Source: Acidobacteriota bacterium (GTDB taxonomy: Bacteria > Acidobacteriota > Aminicenantia > Aminicenantales > Aminicenantaceae). Taken from it: a stretch of DNA of 20,856 nucleotides. Shown here one piece after another: positions 8,151 through 16,168 of this stretch. Below the pieces are notes generated by a model, which worked only from the letters and a program-made list of their open reading frames with translations, did not search any database and was not told where the DNA came from. The DNA lies in contig JAUWSR010000018.1 of NCBI GenBank assembly GCA_030609975.1, forward strand, positions 1 to 20,856. Reading direction: 5' to 3'. The number at the start of each line of letters is the position of its first letter. The stretch's first letter is position 1. The translations under genes were made by a program, and so were the position numbers.

Positions 8151-8599
8151 AATTTTTAGCAAAGATATCAGCAACCTGTTTAGGTATCGGTTACTTTCCC
8201 GTAGCACCCGGGACAATCGCCAGCTTCGGCATGATCCTACTCTATAAATATTGGCTATATCAATGGAGCTGGCCGGTATACTTGAGTTTGGCCATCCCAT
8301 TTTATGCATGGGGGGTTTGGTCGTCCTCTATTTACTCTAACCACATCAAACGAGAAGATCCTCGTACCGTCGTGATCGATGAAGCTTTGGGACAATACTT
8401 GGCTCTGTTCACGCTGACGCCAACCTGGACACTTTTGATCCTGAGTTTTATCCTTTTCCGTTTTTTTGATATTCTGAAGCCGCTCTTCATTAAAAAGGCA
8501 GAACGATTCCACTCAGGCTGGGGAATCATGCTGGATGACATCGTTGCCGGTGTGTATGCCAGCATCCTGATCAACCTCTATTTATTGCTTAAGCCATGA
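8147..8599 (+). CDS. pgpA: Phosphatidylglycerophosphatase A
   Basis: A 150-residue inner-membrane phosphatase that converts phosphatidylglycerol phosphate to phosphatidylglycerol. Family motifs are complete: GIGYFPVAPGTIAS (13-26), DPRTVVIDEALG (71-82), FRFFDILKP (104-112) and GIMLDDIVAG (126-135). The acidic residues D71, D78, E79, D130 and D131 form the metal-dependent active site. There are about four hydrophobic segments. The start is GTG at 8147, overlapping the original rimO stop (GTGA), and there is no Shine-Dalgarno sequence, so translation probably depends on ribosomes finishing rimO. The in-frame stop in rimO, 173 bases upstream, could therefore reduce its expression. It overlaps cinA by ATGA (8596-8599). 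Confidence 0.92.
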   Translation: MKFLAKISATCLGIGYFPVAPGTIASFGMILLYKYWLYQWSWPVYLSLAIPFYAWGVWSSSIYSNHIKREDPRTVVIDEALGQYLALFTLTPTWTLLILSFILFRFFDILKPLFIKKAERFHSGWGIMLDDIVAGVYASILINLYLLLKP

Positions 8600-9879
8600 C
8601 GCCTCTCCCTCCTAAAATAGAGATCATCGCTGTGGGCACCGAGCTGCTCACACCTTACTATCAGGATACCGATTCCCTCTACATCACACAGCGTCTGAAC
8701 GACCTGGGATTGACTGTCAGCTTCAAGACGATCGTAGGCGACACAACAGAGGATCTTCAGCAGTGCTTCCGTACGGCCCTGCAACGCTCGGATTGGATAT
8801 TCACAGTGGGCGGATTGGGTCCGACCGAGGATGACCGTACCCGTGAAGTCCTCGCTGCAGCTCTAGAGCGAGAGCTCGTCTTTCGACCGGATATCTTGGA
8901 CCGGATCAAGACGCTTTTTAAGAAATTGGGTGTTTCCATGTCGGCAGCGAACAAGAAACAGGCCTATATCATCCAGGATGCTGCAGTCCTGGATAATAAT
9001 AACGGAACCGCGCCGGGGCTCTGGATCGAGGAAGGAAACAAGCATATCATTCTGCTCCCCGGCCCCCCCAGAGAGCTCAAATCCATGTTCGAATCTTCAG
9101 TCTGGCCCCGGATTCAATCTTTTCGGTCGTTTTTTCTCGTTCGCAGGACTTTGAAAATGTCTGGAACGGGTGAATCTTTTATCGAATCCCTCATCTCGGA
9201 CCTCCATCCCCAAGATTCCCGCTTGAATCTGACGATGCTATCTTATCCGGGTCAGATCGAGATCCACTTGACCGGCAGATCCGAAACCAGTGAATATGAA
9301 GCTCAGGCCCTGGTTGAGGAACTGAGGATGCACCTGGAGCAACGGCTGACTCCATACATATTCTCCACATCCGGGGAAGAACTGGAAGCGGTTGTGGGAA
9401 GGCTCTTAACAAGCAAGCAAAAGACCCTGGCCGTAGCCGAATCCTGTACAGGAGGACTTTTAGGGCACCGTATCACCAATATTCCGGGCAGCTCAGGCTA
9501 TTTCGTGGGCGGTGTCCAGGCATACTCCAATCAGGTAAAGCTCGAGCTGTTGGGCGTTCCGGCTGAACAGGTTCAGCGCCATGGAGCCGTAAGTTCCGAA
9601 GTCGCCGGCAGCATGGCTTCAGGGATCCGTTCTAAAACACGGTCCGACTTTGCCCTGGCGATCACCGGAGTTGCAGGACCTGATGGCGGCACTCCTGAAA
9701 AACCGGTGGGTTTGGTTTACACTGCGTTAGCCTACGAGGGTGGCATCGTATGCGAACGGAATATCTTTCCCGGCAATCGCGAAACCATAAAGATCCGCTC
9801 CACACAAAAGGCATTAAGCATGCTGCTGAAACATCTCAGTTCTCCACAGAGCGGCGCGCATCCTGGAAGAAAGCCATGA
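8596..9879 (+). CDS. cinA: CinA family protein (nucleotide-processing domain plus NMN deamidase domain)
   Basis: A 427-residue two-domain CinA. The N-terminal MoCF-like domain (about 8-170; VGTELL, GGLGPTEDD at 72-80, LLPGPPRELKSMF) belongs to COG1058, associated with ADP-ribose pyrophosphatase activity in studied members. The C-terminal PncC domain (about 265-420) has ESCTGG with catalytic Ser near residue 283, VQAYSNQVK with the conserved Tyr and Lys, and ITGVAGPDGG. It deamidates nicotinamide mononucleotide for NAD salvage. The name comes from competence regulation in streptococci, but most bacterial copies are pyridine-nucleotide housekeeping genes. It begins in the ATGA overlap with pgpA and ends in one with thpR. 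No recA is nearby. Confidence 0.92.
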   Translation: MTPLPPKIEIIAVGTELLTPYYQDTDSLYITQRLNDLGLTVSFKTIVGDTTEDLQQCFRTALQRSDWIFTVGGLGPTEDDRTREVLAAALERELVFRPDILDRIKTLFKKLGVSMSAANKKQAYIIQDAAVLDNNNGTAPGLWIEEGNKHIILLPGPPRELKSMFESSVWPRIQSFRSFFLVRRTLKMSGTGESFIESLISDLHPQDSRLNLTMLSYPGQIEIHLTGRSETSEYEAQALVEELRMHLEQRLTPYIFSTSGEELEAVVGRLLTSKQKTLAVAESCTGGLLGHRITNIPGSSGYFVGGVQAYSNQVKLELLGVPAEQVQRHGAVSSEVAGSMASGIRSKTRSDFALAITGVAGPDGGTPEKPVGLVYTALAYEGGIVCERNIFPGNRETIKIRSTQKALSMLLKHLSSPQSGAHPGRKP

Positions 9880-10433
9880 GAGCCTTTATCGCCCTCGACC
9901 TGGGAAGCCGGGTAACAAATATCCTGGAAATGTTGATCGACTCTCTCAGTGAACGAGGTGGAAATATCAAGTGGATAAATCCGTCCAACATACATTTGAC
10001 CCTGAAGTTCTTGGGAGAGGTCCCAGATGAAGGGATACCTCAGGTCAAGAATGGGATGCAACGAGCTGCCGCACGACAGCCCGCTTTTACATTTCATATT
10101 AAGGGAACGGGAACCTTTCCAACCCAGAGTCAAAAACCGAGGGTGCTTTGGGTTGGCATCGAAGCGCATCCCGCGCTGAGGTTGCTGCATCAAGAATTGG
10201 AAAATGAATTGTTTAAGCTCGGTTTCCCCAGGGATAAAAGGCCTTTCTCTCCACATTTAACCATAGGCCGAGTGAAATCAAGCACAGAACTGAAACCGGT
10301 TCTCAGCGAATTGGAACACCGCATCGAATCCGACTTCGGCACCGTCCGGGCAGATAGACTTATATTGTTCGAAAGCACACTCAAACCCATGGGAGCAGAA
10401 TACGCGCCTCAGTTCGAAGCTGGACTGTCATGA
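9876..10433 (+). CDS. thpR: RNA 2',3'-cyclic phosphodiesterase (LigT/2H family)
   Basis: A 185-residue 2H phosphoesterase that opens 2',3'-cyclic phosphates at RNA ends. The two catalytic HxTx motifs are H40-L-T42 (NIHLTLKFLGEV) and H127-L-T129 (SPHLTIGRVK). The start MRAFIALDLG is typical of the family. The reading frame extends 42 codons further upstream inside cinA, but ATG 9876 gives the family N-terminus and a 4-base ATGA overlap. Its cellular role in bacteria is not settled; tRNA or RNA-fragment processing is likely. It overlaps plsY by ATGA (10430-10433). Confidence 0.9.
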   Translation: MRAFIALDLGSRVTNILEMLIDSLSERGGNIKWINPSNIHLTLKFLGEVPDEGIPQVKNGMQRAAARQPAFTFHIKGTGTFPTQSQKPRVLWVGIEAHPALRLLHQELENELFKLGFPRDKRPFSPHLTIGRVKSSTELKPVLSELEHRIESDFGTVRADRLILFESTLKPMGAEYAPQFEAGLS

Positions 10434-11020
10434 CATATATTTACCTACTCTTCGCCTATCTTTTGGGATCCGTCCCTACGGGTTATCTTCTCTATAAACT
10501 CCGGACTAAGGAGGATATCCGCGGACAGGGCAGCCAGAATATCGGAGCCACCAATGTGCTGCGTGTAACCGGATGGCGGTTAGCTCTGCCGGTAGCACTG
10601 GGGGACATCCTGAAAGGAGCTCTCCCGGTGTATCTCGGACTCCGGCTGTTCTCGGATCCCAGGATAGCCATCCTTGGGGGATTTCTTGCGGTTCTAGGTC
10701 ACTGCTACCCCATCTACATCCGTTTTAAAGGTGGGAAAGGCGTGGCCACAGCGGTAGGCGTCTACAGTGCTCTGGCCCTCAAGCCACTGCTGTGTATACT
10801 TAGCGTATTTGCCCTCGCCATTTTGCTTACCCGGAAGGTCTCCCTGGGATCGCTGCTGGCAGCCCTGAGCTATCCTCTCTTTGCCTGGATCCTGGAAAAG
10901 GATCTGAAACTGGTATTGCTGGGCCTGATCATCTTTGTGCTGATCACCTTTCGACATCGCAGCAACATACATCGACTAATCTCTGGGACAGAAAAAATAA
11001 TGGGAGAAAAAACTCCATGA
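10430..11020 (+). CDS. plsY: Acyl-phosphate:glycerol-3-phosphate acyltransferase
   Basis: A 196-residue polytopic inner-membrane enzyme. It transfers the acyl group from acyl-phosphate to glycerol-3-phosphate, the first committed step of phospholipid synthesis. All three cytoplasmic family motifs are visible: GSVPTGYLL followed by GSQNIGATNVLRVTG; GHCYPIYIRFKGGKGVAT; and TFRHRSNIHRLISGTE at the C-terminus. About five hydrophobic segments lie between them. Its overlaps with thpR and with gpsA (ATGA, 11017-11020) fit a substrate-channelling logic, since GpsA makes the glycerol-3-phosphate that PlsY uses. The partner PlsX, which makes acyl-phosphate, is not in the window. Confidence 0.94.
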   Translation: MTYIYLLFAYLLGSVPTGYLLYKLRTKEDIRGQGSQNIGATNVLRVTGWRLALPVALGDILKGALPVYLGLRLFSDPRIAILGGFLAVLGHCYPIYIRFKGGKGVATAVGVYSALALKPLLCILSVFALAILLTRKVSLGSLLAALSYPLFAWILEKDLKLVLLGLIIFVLITFRHRSNIHRLISGTEKIMGEKTP

Positions 11021-12021
11021 TAGTGAGTGTGATAGGTGGAGGAAGTTGGGGCAGCGCTTTTGCGCTGCATTTGGGCCGGCAAAGCCTAACGACTAAGCTC
11101 TGGATAAGGGAAACGGATGTTTTTGAACGGACCGTTCGGTCTCGCGAAAATCAGGATTTTCTTCCAGGAAGCGTTTTTCCGGAAACCGTGAGTTGCCATC
11201 ACGACCTGAAGGAGACTCTTGCAGAAAGCGAGGTGGTGTTTATCGCAGTTCCCTCGGCATTCTGCCGAAGCATGTATTCCCACATCGCCCTTTTTTTGAC
11301 TTCCCGGCAAACCGTCATAAGCCTTACCAAAGGCATTGAAAGAGACAGTTTAAAAAGAATGAGCGAGATCATGCGGGAGGTGTTCCCTGCTCATCTCGAT
11401 CTTGAGGTAGCTGCTCTCTCCGGCCCCAGTTTTGCACGTGAGGTGGCGGATTCCCATCCTACTGCGGTCGTTGTTGCCTCAGAAAATCCGGAAACCTCAA
11501 AGAAGGTACAGCACCTCATATCGAGCCGCTCCGTTCGCGCCTATGCTTCGGACGATTTGATTGGCGTTGAATTGGCCGGTGCGCTAAAAAATGTGATCGC
11601 CATAGCCGCCGGTATCTGTGCCGGTTTGGAGTTCGGATCTAACTCGATCGCGGCTTTGATCACACGGGGGATTGCAGAAACCACCAGAATTGGCGTAAAA
11701 TTAGGGGCGAAGACAGAGACGTTTGCCGGTTTGGCCGGGATTGGAGACTTGGTGCTCACTTGTACCGGGCAGCTGAGCCGGAATCGTTATATCGGTTACG
11801 AATTGGGCAGCGGCAAGAATTTGGAAAAGACCGTCAAAAACATGAAAATGGTGGCCGAAGGCATTGGAACGACACTCTCGGTTCATCAACTCGCTATTAG
11901 AGAAGAAATCGAAATGCCGATCGCTCAACAAATTTACCAGATCCTTTACCACCAAAAAGATCCCAGGGCGGCTCTTCAGGATCTCATGTCTCGCGAGCTA
12001 AAAAATGAATTCAACGCTTAG
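11017..12021 (+). CDS. gpsA: Glycerol-3-phosphate dehydrogenase [NAD(P)+]
   Basis: A 334-residue cytoplasmic enzyme that reduces dihydroxyacetone phosphate to sn-glycerol-3-phosphate for membrane lipids. The Rossmann motif G7-x-G9-x-W11-G12 (GGGSWG) is at the N-terminus. SLTKGIE (102-108) and SGPSFAREVA (135-144) are family blocks. The catalytic Lys is K191 in AGALKNVIAIAAG, and RNRYIGYELGSG is the C-terminal signature. It starts in the ATGA overlap with plsY, so product and consumer are translated together. Its stop region contains the ribosome-binding site for the next gene. Confidence 0.95.
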   Translation: MIVSVIGGGSWGSAFALHLGRQSLTTKLWIRETDVFERTVRSRENQDFLPGSVFPETVSCHHDLKETLAESEVVFIAVPSAFCRSMYSHIALFLTSRQTVISLTKGIERDSLKRMSEIMREVFPAHLDLEVAALSGPSFAREVADSHPTAVVVASENPETSKKVQHLISSRSVRAYASDDLIGVELAGALKNVIAIAAGICAGLEFGSNSIAALITRGIAETTRIGVKLGAKTETFAGLAGIGDLVLTCTGQLSRNRYIGYELGSGKNLEKTVKNMKMVAEGIGTTLSVHQLAIREEIEMPIAQQIYQILYHQKDPRAALQDLMSRELKNEFNA

Positions 12022-12031
12022 AGGGGGTATC

Positions 12032-12802
12032 ATGAAAATACATGTTGTTCTTATAACTTTGGTCTGTTTAACGTTGTGCTACTGCGCCTCTCCCGAGAAG
12101 AGGGTAGAAAAAGCCCGGCAGAAAGATCCACGTTACCAGTATAACCTTGGTGTCTTCTATTTGAACAACGGCCAGCCTGATGAATCCATCAAATACCTCA
12201 GCAGGGCCCTCGAACTGCAGCCCGATTTTGATGTGGCGCTGGACGGCATGGGCCTCGCCTACACCATGAAAGGTGAATTTCAAACCGCTGCCAACTATTT
12301 AGAAAAGTGTCTTGCCACCAATCCCAGAATGACCGATGCCCTCAATCATCTCGGCTCGGTCTATCAAGAGATGGGGCTGCTGGATAAAGCCGCCCAGCAG
12401 TTCCGCCTGGCGGTCAGCGATGAAACCTATCATTCCCGCGAGCTTCCCTATTACAACCTGGCACGCCTGTATTATATTCAGGAAAAGAACGAAGAAGCCA
12501 TGGAATATGCGGACAGCGCGATCTTGATCGATGAAAGAATGGTCCTGGCTCACAATCTTAGGGGTTTGATCTATGAGCGCATGGAAAGATATCAGGACGC
12601 CATCCTCAGTTACCAGACGGCTATAAAACTCCAACCTGAAGAGTTCAACCTGGAGTACAATTTGGCCAGCGCTTTATACAAGAACGGAAATCTTAAGCAG
12701 GCCCAAAAATTATTCATTAAATTGAGGCCAAGGGCAGCTGACCCCGAAATCAAGGCCAACATCGCCAAGTATCTGGAATTGCTCGAAAAGGAGCTCCGTT
12801 AA
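12032..12802 (+). CDS. Exported TPR protein (PilF/PilW-like architecture)
   Basis: A 256-residue protein with an N-terminal signal ([15 protein letters not shown]) and about six tetratricopeptide repeats from residue 36 on, with typical Leu/Gly/Tyr/Ala/Pro spacing ([37 protein letters not shown]). Two cysteines (C16, C18) end the signal, but neither preceding triplet is a canonical lipobox, so lipoprotein status is uncertain. TPR proteins scaffold complexes; the layout resembles the type IV pilus factor PilF/PilW, yet no pilus genes are nearby. I chose ATG 12032 because GAGGGGG (12021-12027) sits just ahead of it. An in-frame ATG at 12005 inside gpsA would bury the signal peptide behind nine extra residues. 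It is the last gene of the operon, and its TAA overlaps the convergent sahH stop within TTAA. Confidence 0.8.
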   Translation: MKIHVVLITLVCLTLCYCASPEKRVEKARQKDPRYQYNLGVFYLNNGQPDESIKYLSRALELQPDFDVALDGMGLAYTMKGEFQTAANYLEKCLATNPRMTDALNHLGSVYQEMGLLDKAAQQFRLAVSDETYHSRELPYYNLARLYYIQEKNEEAMEYADSAILIDERMVLAHNLRGLIYERMERYQDAILSYQTAIKLQPEEFNLEYNLASALYKNGNLKQAQKLFIKLRPRAADPEIKANIAKYLELLEKELR

Positions 12803-14055
12803 GTCCCTTCTTTCCAATCGGCTAGATATTTTTTTTGTTCCACTGAGAGTTTGTCTATCTTAATTCCCATGGTGTCCAGCTTGACGCGAGCGATCTCTTC
12901 ATCGATCTCCGTGGGAACGCCATAGACTTTATTCTCAAGCTTATCTGCAGAGTTCAGCAGATGCAGTGCGCTCAACGCCTGATTGGCAAAACTCATGTCC
13001 ATCACCATGGCAGGATGCCCTTCAGCAGCCGACAGGTTGACCAACCGGCCATCCGCTAAAAGGTAAAGCTTCCGTCCATCTTCCAGGATAAATTCCTCAA
13101 CGAATTCGCGCGTAAGCCGTTTTTTCTTGGCTAGACTTCTCAGTCCGGGAATGTTGATCTCCACATTAAAGTGACCAGAATTGGCGATGATAGCACCGTC
13201 CTTCATGGCACTGAAATGTCGGGTGTCGATAACGTTTTTATCCCCTGTCACGGTTACAAATACGTCGCCTAGTTTCGCGGCATCCTTGAGCGGCATCACT
13301 TGAAAACCATCCATAACGGCCTCAAGTGCCTTAAGAGGGTCGACTTCACAGATAATAACCAGGGAACCAGCGCCCCGCGCCCTCATGGCAACTCCCCGGC
13401 CGCACCAGCCATATCCAACCACGACAAAATTCAAGCCGGCCAATAAGATATTGGTGGCGCGCAGGATACCGTCGAGGGTGCTCTGGCCGGTACCGTAGCG
13501 ATTGTCAAAGAGGTGTTTGGTCTTGGCATCGTTGACAGCGATCACGGGGTAGCTCAAAACCTTAGCCTGCGCCATACTTTTCAGACGAATCACACCCGTA
13601 GTGGTTTCTTCGGTTCCTCCAATGATGTCAGGTAGCTGATTTTTGCGCTTGGAGTGAAGCATACTGACCAAATCGGCACCGTCATCCATCGTGATGTGGG
13701 GACGAACATCCAAGGCCTGATTTATGTGCTGATAATAGGTTTTGTCATTTTCTCCCTTGATAGCAAATACAGGGATCTTATAATATTTGACCAAAGCCGC
13801 GGAAACATCGTCCTGGGTGCTCAAGGGATTGGAAGCGGTGAGGACGACTTCCGCTCCACCGAGTTTTAACACTTCCATCAGATTTCCGGTCTCACTGGTG
13901 ACATGCAGACATGCCGAAAGGCGGACGCCTTTTAAAGGCTTCTCCTTAGCAAATTTTTGCTTAATGCTCTCCAAGACGGGCATGAACCGCCCGGCCCACT
14001 CGATCCGATGTTTTCCTTTTTGAGCTAAGTTGAGATCTTTAATATCAAATTCCAT
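12799..14055 (-). CDS. ahcY: Adenosylhomocysteinase (short, Thermotoga/archaeal type)
   Basis: A 418-residue NAD-containing enzyme that splits S-adenosylhomocysteine into adenosine and homocysteine, relieving inhibition of methyltransferases. Substrate residues lie in HVTSETGNL (51-59), MDDGADL (123-129), GGTEETTTG (146-154) and [18 protein letters not shown], with catalytic K180 and D184. The NAD loop is G214-x-G216-x-x-G219-x-G221. The protein ends LADWKEGT rather than in the Lys-Tyr-containing tail of the long bacterial/eukaryotic enzymes and lacks their ~40-residue insert. I chose ATG 14055, with GGAG 8 bases upstream and the family N-terminus. A frame extending to 14145 overlaps metK and looks non-native. 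It follows metK by 13 bases, forming an S-adenosylmethionine-cycle operon. No SAH riboswitch is visible. Confidence 0.93.
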   Translation of the reverse strand: MEFDIKDLNLAQKGKHRIEWAGRFMPVLESIKQKFAKEKPLKGVRLSACLHVTSETGNLMEVLKLGGAEVVLTASNPLSTQDDVSAALVKYYKIPVFAIKGENDKTYYQHINQALDVRPHITMDDGADLVSMLHSKRKNQLPDIIGGTEETTTGVIRLKSMAQAKVLSYPVIAVNDAKTKHLFDNRYGTGQSTLDGILRATNILLAGLNFVVVGYGWCGRGVAMRARGAGSLVIICEVDPLKALEAVMDGFQVMPLKDAAKLGDVFVTVTGDKNVIDTRHFSAMKDGAIIANSGHFNVEINIPGLRSLAKKKRLTREFVEEFILEDGRKLYLLADGRLVNLSAAEGHPAMVMDMSFANQALSALHLLNSADKLENKVYGVPTEIDEEIARVKLDTMGIKIDKLSVEQKKYLADWKEGT

Positions 14056-14068
14056 CTTCGTCTCCCAC

Positions 14069-15235
14069 CTACAGTCCGGCTTGACTTCGAAGAGTTTCAG
14101 CTTTGTCCGTTTTCTCCCAGGTAAAGCTGTCTTCGGTGCGTCCAAAATGGCCGAAGGCTGCGGTTATTTTATATATGGGCCTCAGAAGATCCAAATCTTT
14201 GATCATCTGTTTGGGCTTCAAACCGAAATTGCTGCGGATCAGATCCTTGATCTTATCTTCTGAGATCTTGGCGGTCCCATAGGAATCGACCATGATCGAG
14301 ATAGGATCAGAGACACCGATAGCATAGGACACCTGAACTTCGATCCTTTCGGCTATACCAGAGGCTACGAGGTTTTTTGCGATATAACGGGCCATGTAGG
14401 ATCCAGAACGATCCACTTTAGAGGGATCCTTTCCTGAAAAACAACCGCCGCCATGACTGCCTCCCCCCCCGTAGGTATCAACGATGATCTTGCGTCCCGT
14501 CACGCCGGTGTCGGAAAATGGACCGCCTTGAACAAAGCGACCGGTGCGATTGATGTAGATCGTAGTATTGTCGTCCAGCATCTCTGCAGGGATGATCTCC
14601 TTAATAACGGTTTCCTTCAGCTCCTCCCGCAGGTCTTCTTCACTGATCTCCGGATTGTGCTGAGCAGCCAGCACCACGGCATCGATCCTACGAGGGACGT
14701 GGCCTTCATATTCGACCGTGACCTGGGATTTCCCATCGGGCCGCAGATAGTTAAGAATACCCTCCCGCCGGACCTGACTCAACCTTTTGACCAGTTTATG
14801 GGCAAGCATAATAGGCAGCGGCATGAGCTCTTCGGTTTCATTACATGCGAATCCAAACATCAAACCCTGGTCGCCGGCTCCCTGCTCACGGTCCTCTATT
14901 TCATTGACTCCCATGGCAATATCCGTCGATTGCGCGTGGATAGAAGAAAGTACACAGCAAGTTTCATAATCGAATCCATAAGCGGCTTTGGTGTATCCGA
15001 TGTTTTTCACAGTTTCCCTTACGATCTTTTGCAGATCGCTGTAACCTTGGCTAGTGATCTCTCCCGCAATAAGGACCAGTCCTGTTGTTACCAAGGCCTC
15101 GCAGGCAATGCGGCTGTTGGGATCCTGTGCGAGCAGATCGTCCACAATAGTATCCGATATCTGATCACAGATCTTGTCGGGATGCCCTTCGGTCACAGAT
15201 TCTGAGGTAAAAAGATGCTGTCCTTCTTTACTCAT
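14069..15235 (-). CDS. metK: S-adenosylmethionine synthetase
   Basis: A 388-residue cytoplasmic enzyme that makes S-adenosylmethionine from ATP and methionine. Signatures include [17 protein letters not shown] near the N-terminus with H18, D20 and K21 at the active site, and [16 protein letters not shown] with the Mg/K-binding acidic residue. The phosphate-binding [18 protein letters not shown] follows; the usual Ala before FSGKD is Cys here. Length is normal. The start at 15235 has GAGGAG centred about 11 bases upstream. It is the first gene of the minus-strand pair with sahH. RimO, encoded upstream in the window, is one of its consumers. I found no SAM-I-type leader or convincing promoter in the 150-base divergent gap. 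Confidence 0.96.
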   Translation of the reverse strand: MSKEGQHLFTSESVTEGHPDKICDQISDTIVDDLLAQDPNSRIACEALVTTGLVLIAGEITSQGYSDLQKIVRETVKNIGYTKAAYGFDYETCCVLSSIHAQSTDIAMGVNEIEDREQGAGDQGLMFGFACNETEELMPLPIMLAHKLVKRLSQVRREGILNYLRPDGKSQVTVEYEGHVPRRIDAVVLAAQHNPEISEEDLREELKETVIKEIIPAEMLDDNTTIYINRTGRFVQGGPFSDTGVTGRKIIVDTYGGGGSHGGGCFSGKDPSKVDRSGSYMARYIAKNLVASGIAERIEVQVSYAIGVSDPISIMVDSYGTAKISEDKIKDLIRSNFGLKPKQMIKDLDLLRPIYKITAAFGHFGRTEDSFTWEKTDKAETLRSQAGL

Positions 15236-15338
15236 GATCTATCTCCTCGATCTTTGTTTCTAGCTAAGATTTAAATCGTGAAAGTAACACAATTCAGGTA
15301 TATTTTCAATAAACTTTTCCTCTATTGACACAGGTGGC

Positions 15339-15367
15339 TTGAATTGCAGGATTTTTCATGATACAAA
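15339..15367 (+). promoter_or_regulatory. Possible promoter of the RsbW-like gene
   Basis: TTGAAT (15339-15344) and TACAAA (15362-15367) are 17 bases apart, each matching 4 of 6 consensus positions. Transcription would start near 15374, about 12 bases before the ATG, which has no Shine-Dalgarno sequence. A perfect TTGACA also occurs at 15325-15330 but lacks a suitable -10. Confidence 0.35.
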
Positions 15368-15385
15368 GTCAGATAACTTGGTTCT

Positions 15386-15802
15386 ATGAGCACACTAAAA
15401 ATCATCAGTGATCTGTCCGAGCTTAACAAGATCCGGGCTTTCCTAAAGCAAAACCTTACCGCCCTGCACCTCTCAGAAGAAAACTATTACATCATAGAAC
15501 TCTCCCTGCTCGAGATCTGCATAAATATCATCCGTTATGCCTATCCTGAAAAACCAGGAGAGATCTTTCTGAAAGCATGGAAAGATGAAGAACGGATCTA
15601 CCTAGAGATTCGAGATGAAGGCACCCCCTTCGATCCGCGTCACACCAAAAAGCCTGACCTTGAGGATATTCTCAAATCGGGGAAAAAGGGAGGTTTGGGA
15701 GTCTTTCTCACGCGCAAGCTCATGGATGGTTTTGAGTACAAAAGACTGGACGGTCAAAATGTTCTAACCATATCCAAGATCATCGACCAGGATTCATCCT
15801 GA
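15386..15802 (+). CDS. RsbW/SpoIIAB-like ATP-binding anti-sigma regulatory factor
   Basis: A 138-residue stand-alone GHKL ATPase domain of the HATPase_c_2/RsbW type. The N box is E43-x3-N47 (LEICINIIRYAYP), the G1 box is D77-x-G79 (IRDEGTPFDP) and the G2-like loop is GKKGGLGVFLTRKLMD (99-114). The protein is nothing more than this domain, as in anti-sigma factors that bind a sigma factor and phosphorylate an STAS anti-anti-sigma partner on Ser. No sigma factor, STAS protein or PP2C phosphatase is adjacent, so its targets must be encoded elsewhere. It stands alone between metK, which is divergent, and the RHH-sat-cysC unit, which has its own promoter. A role as a serine kinase in a partner-switching module is the best guess. 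Confidence 0.85.
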   Translation: MSTLKIISDLSELNKIRAFLKQNLTALHLSEENYYIIELSLLEICINIIRYAYPEKPGEIFLKAWKDEERIYLEIRDEGTPFDPRHTKKPDLEDILKSGKKGGLGVFLTRKLMDGFEYKRLDGQNVLTISKIIDQDSS

Positions 15803-15820
15803 GTTTGAGCGTAATATAGC

Positions 15821-15849
15821 TTGACTATTGGGCAAGCTTCATCCATAAT
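15821..15849 (+). promoter_or_regulatory. Promoter of the RHH-sat-cysC unit
   Basis: TTGACT (15821-15826) and CATAAT (15844-15849) are spaced by 17 bases, each one mismatch from consensus. Transcription would start near 15856. An inverted repeat GCTTG-N9-CAAGC (15819-15823/15833-15837) covers the -35 box. Confidence 0.65.
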
Positions 15850-15852
15850 AAG

Positions 15853-15868
15853 CACTCTTATAGGAGTG
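15853..15868. promoter_or_regulatory. Dyad over the start site and ribosome-binding site of the RHH gene
   Basis: CACTC (15853-15857) and GAGTG (15864-15868) form a perfect 5-base inverted repeat around TTATAG. It covers the predicted transcription start and includes the AGGAG ribosome-binding site (15862-15866). It could be an operator for the RHH protein or a hairpin hiding the ribosome-binding site; the sequence does not tell which. Confidence 0.45.
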
Positions 15869-15872
15869 TTAT

Positions 15873-16121
15873 ATGAGTGTTGAGAGAGCATCTAGCTCCA
15901 AAGTAACCATTAAGATCCCTCGGATCCTGTATAATCGCTTAGCGGAGATTGTGTCCGGATCGGGCTTCAACTCGGTCACAGACTTTGTTATCTACGTCCT
16001 ACGTGACTTGGCCTCAGCCCGGGATGGTGTCAATGCCCTGGAGACAAAAGATGAAAGAGAGCTCAGCAAAGAGGAGATTGAGGCTATTCGTAAGCGCCTG
16101 AAAACCCTCGGCTACCTATAG
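15873..16121 (+). CDS. Ribbon-helix-helix (CopG/MetJ-type) small protein, putative regulator of sat-cysC
   Basis: An 82-residue protein. Residues 9-16 (SKVTIKIP) form the DNA-contacting beta strand, 17-28 the first helix and 34-48 the second (SVTDFVIYVLRDL), the classic RHH layout of a dimeric DNA-binding protein. An acidic linker and a C-terminal helix ending in KRLKTLGYL follow. AGGAG at 15862-15866 gives ideal spacing to the ATG. It precedes sat by 47 bases with no terminator, so it is probably co-transcribed with sulfate activation genes. Autoregulation through the two dyads at its promoter is a reasonable inference, as most small RHH proteins repress their own operon. It is not paired with a toxin gene, so an antitoxin role is unlikely. 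Confidence 0.75.
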   Translation: MSVERASSSKVTIKIPRILYNRLAEIVSGSGFNSVTDFVIYVLRDLASARDGVNALETKDERELSKEEIEAIRKRLKTLGYL

Positions 16122-16168
16122 GAAGACAACTTCTCGAACGATCACAGAATATTAACAAGGAGACATGA

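Noticed and set aside
14056..14145. N-terminal extension of sahH by 30 residues
   Set aside because: It overlaps the metK coding region, does not resemble the family N-terminus, and the ATG at 14055 has a well-placed GGAG.
14453..15205. Long open frame opposite metK
   Set aside because: It lies wholly antisense to a strongly conserved gene and its protein resembles no family; it is a shadow of codon bias.
15325..15348. Perfect TTGACA and a sigma-54-like TGGCTT..TTGC motif upstream of the RsbW-like gene
   Set aside because: No acceptable -10 lies 16-18 bases after the TTGACA. For sigma-54 the GG and GC are only 8 bases apart instead of 10.
15236..15385. SAM or SAH riboswitch in the metK leader
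   Set aside because: The leader is short and A+T-rich, and I see none of the conserved core sequences or stems of the known SAM or SAH classes.
15873..16121. RHH protein as an antitoxin
   Set aside because: No small toxin-like gene is next to it; its downstream neighbours are sat and cysC.
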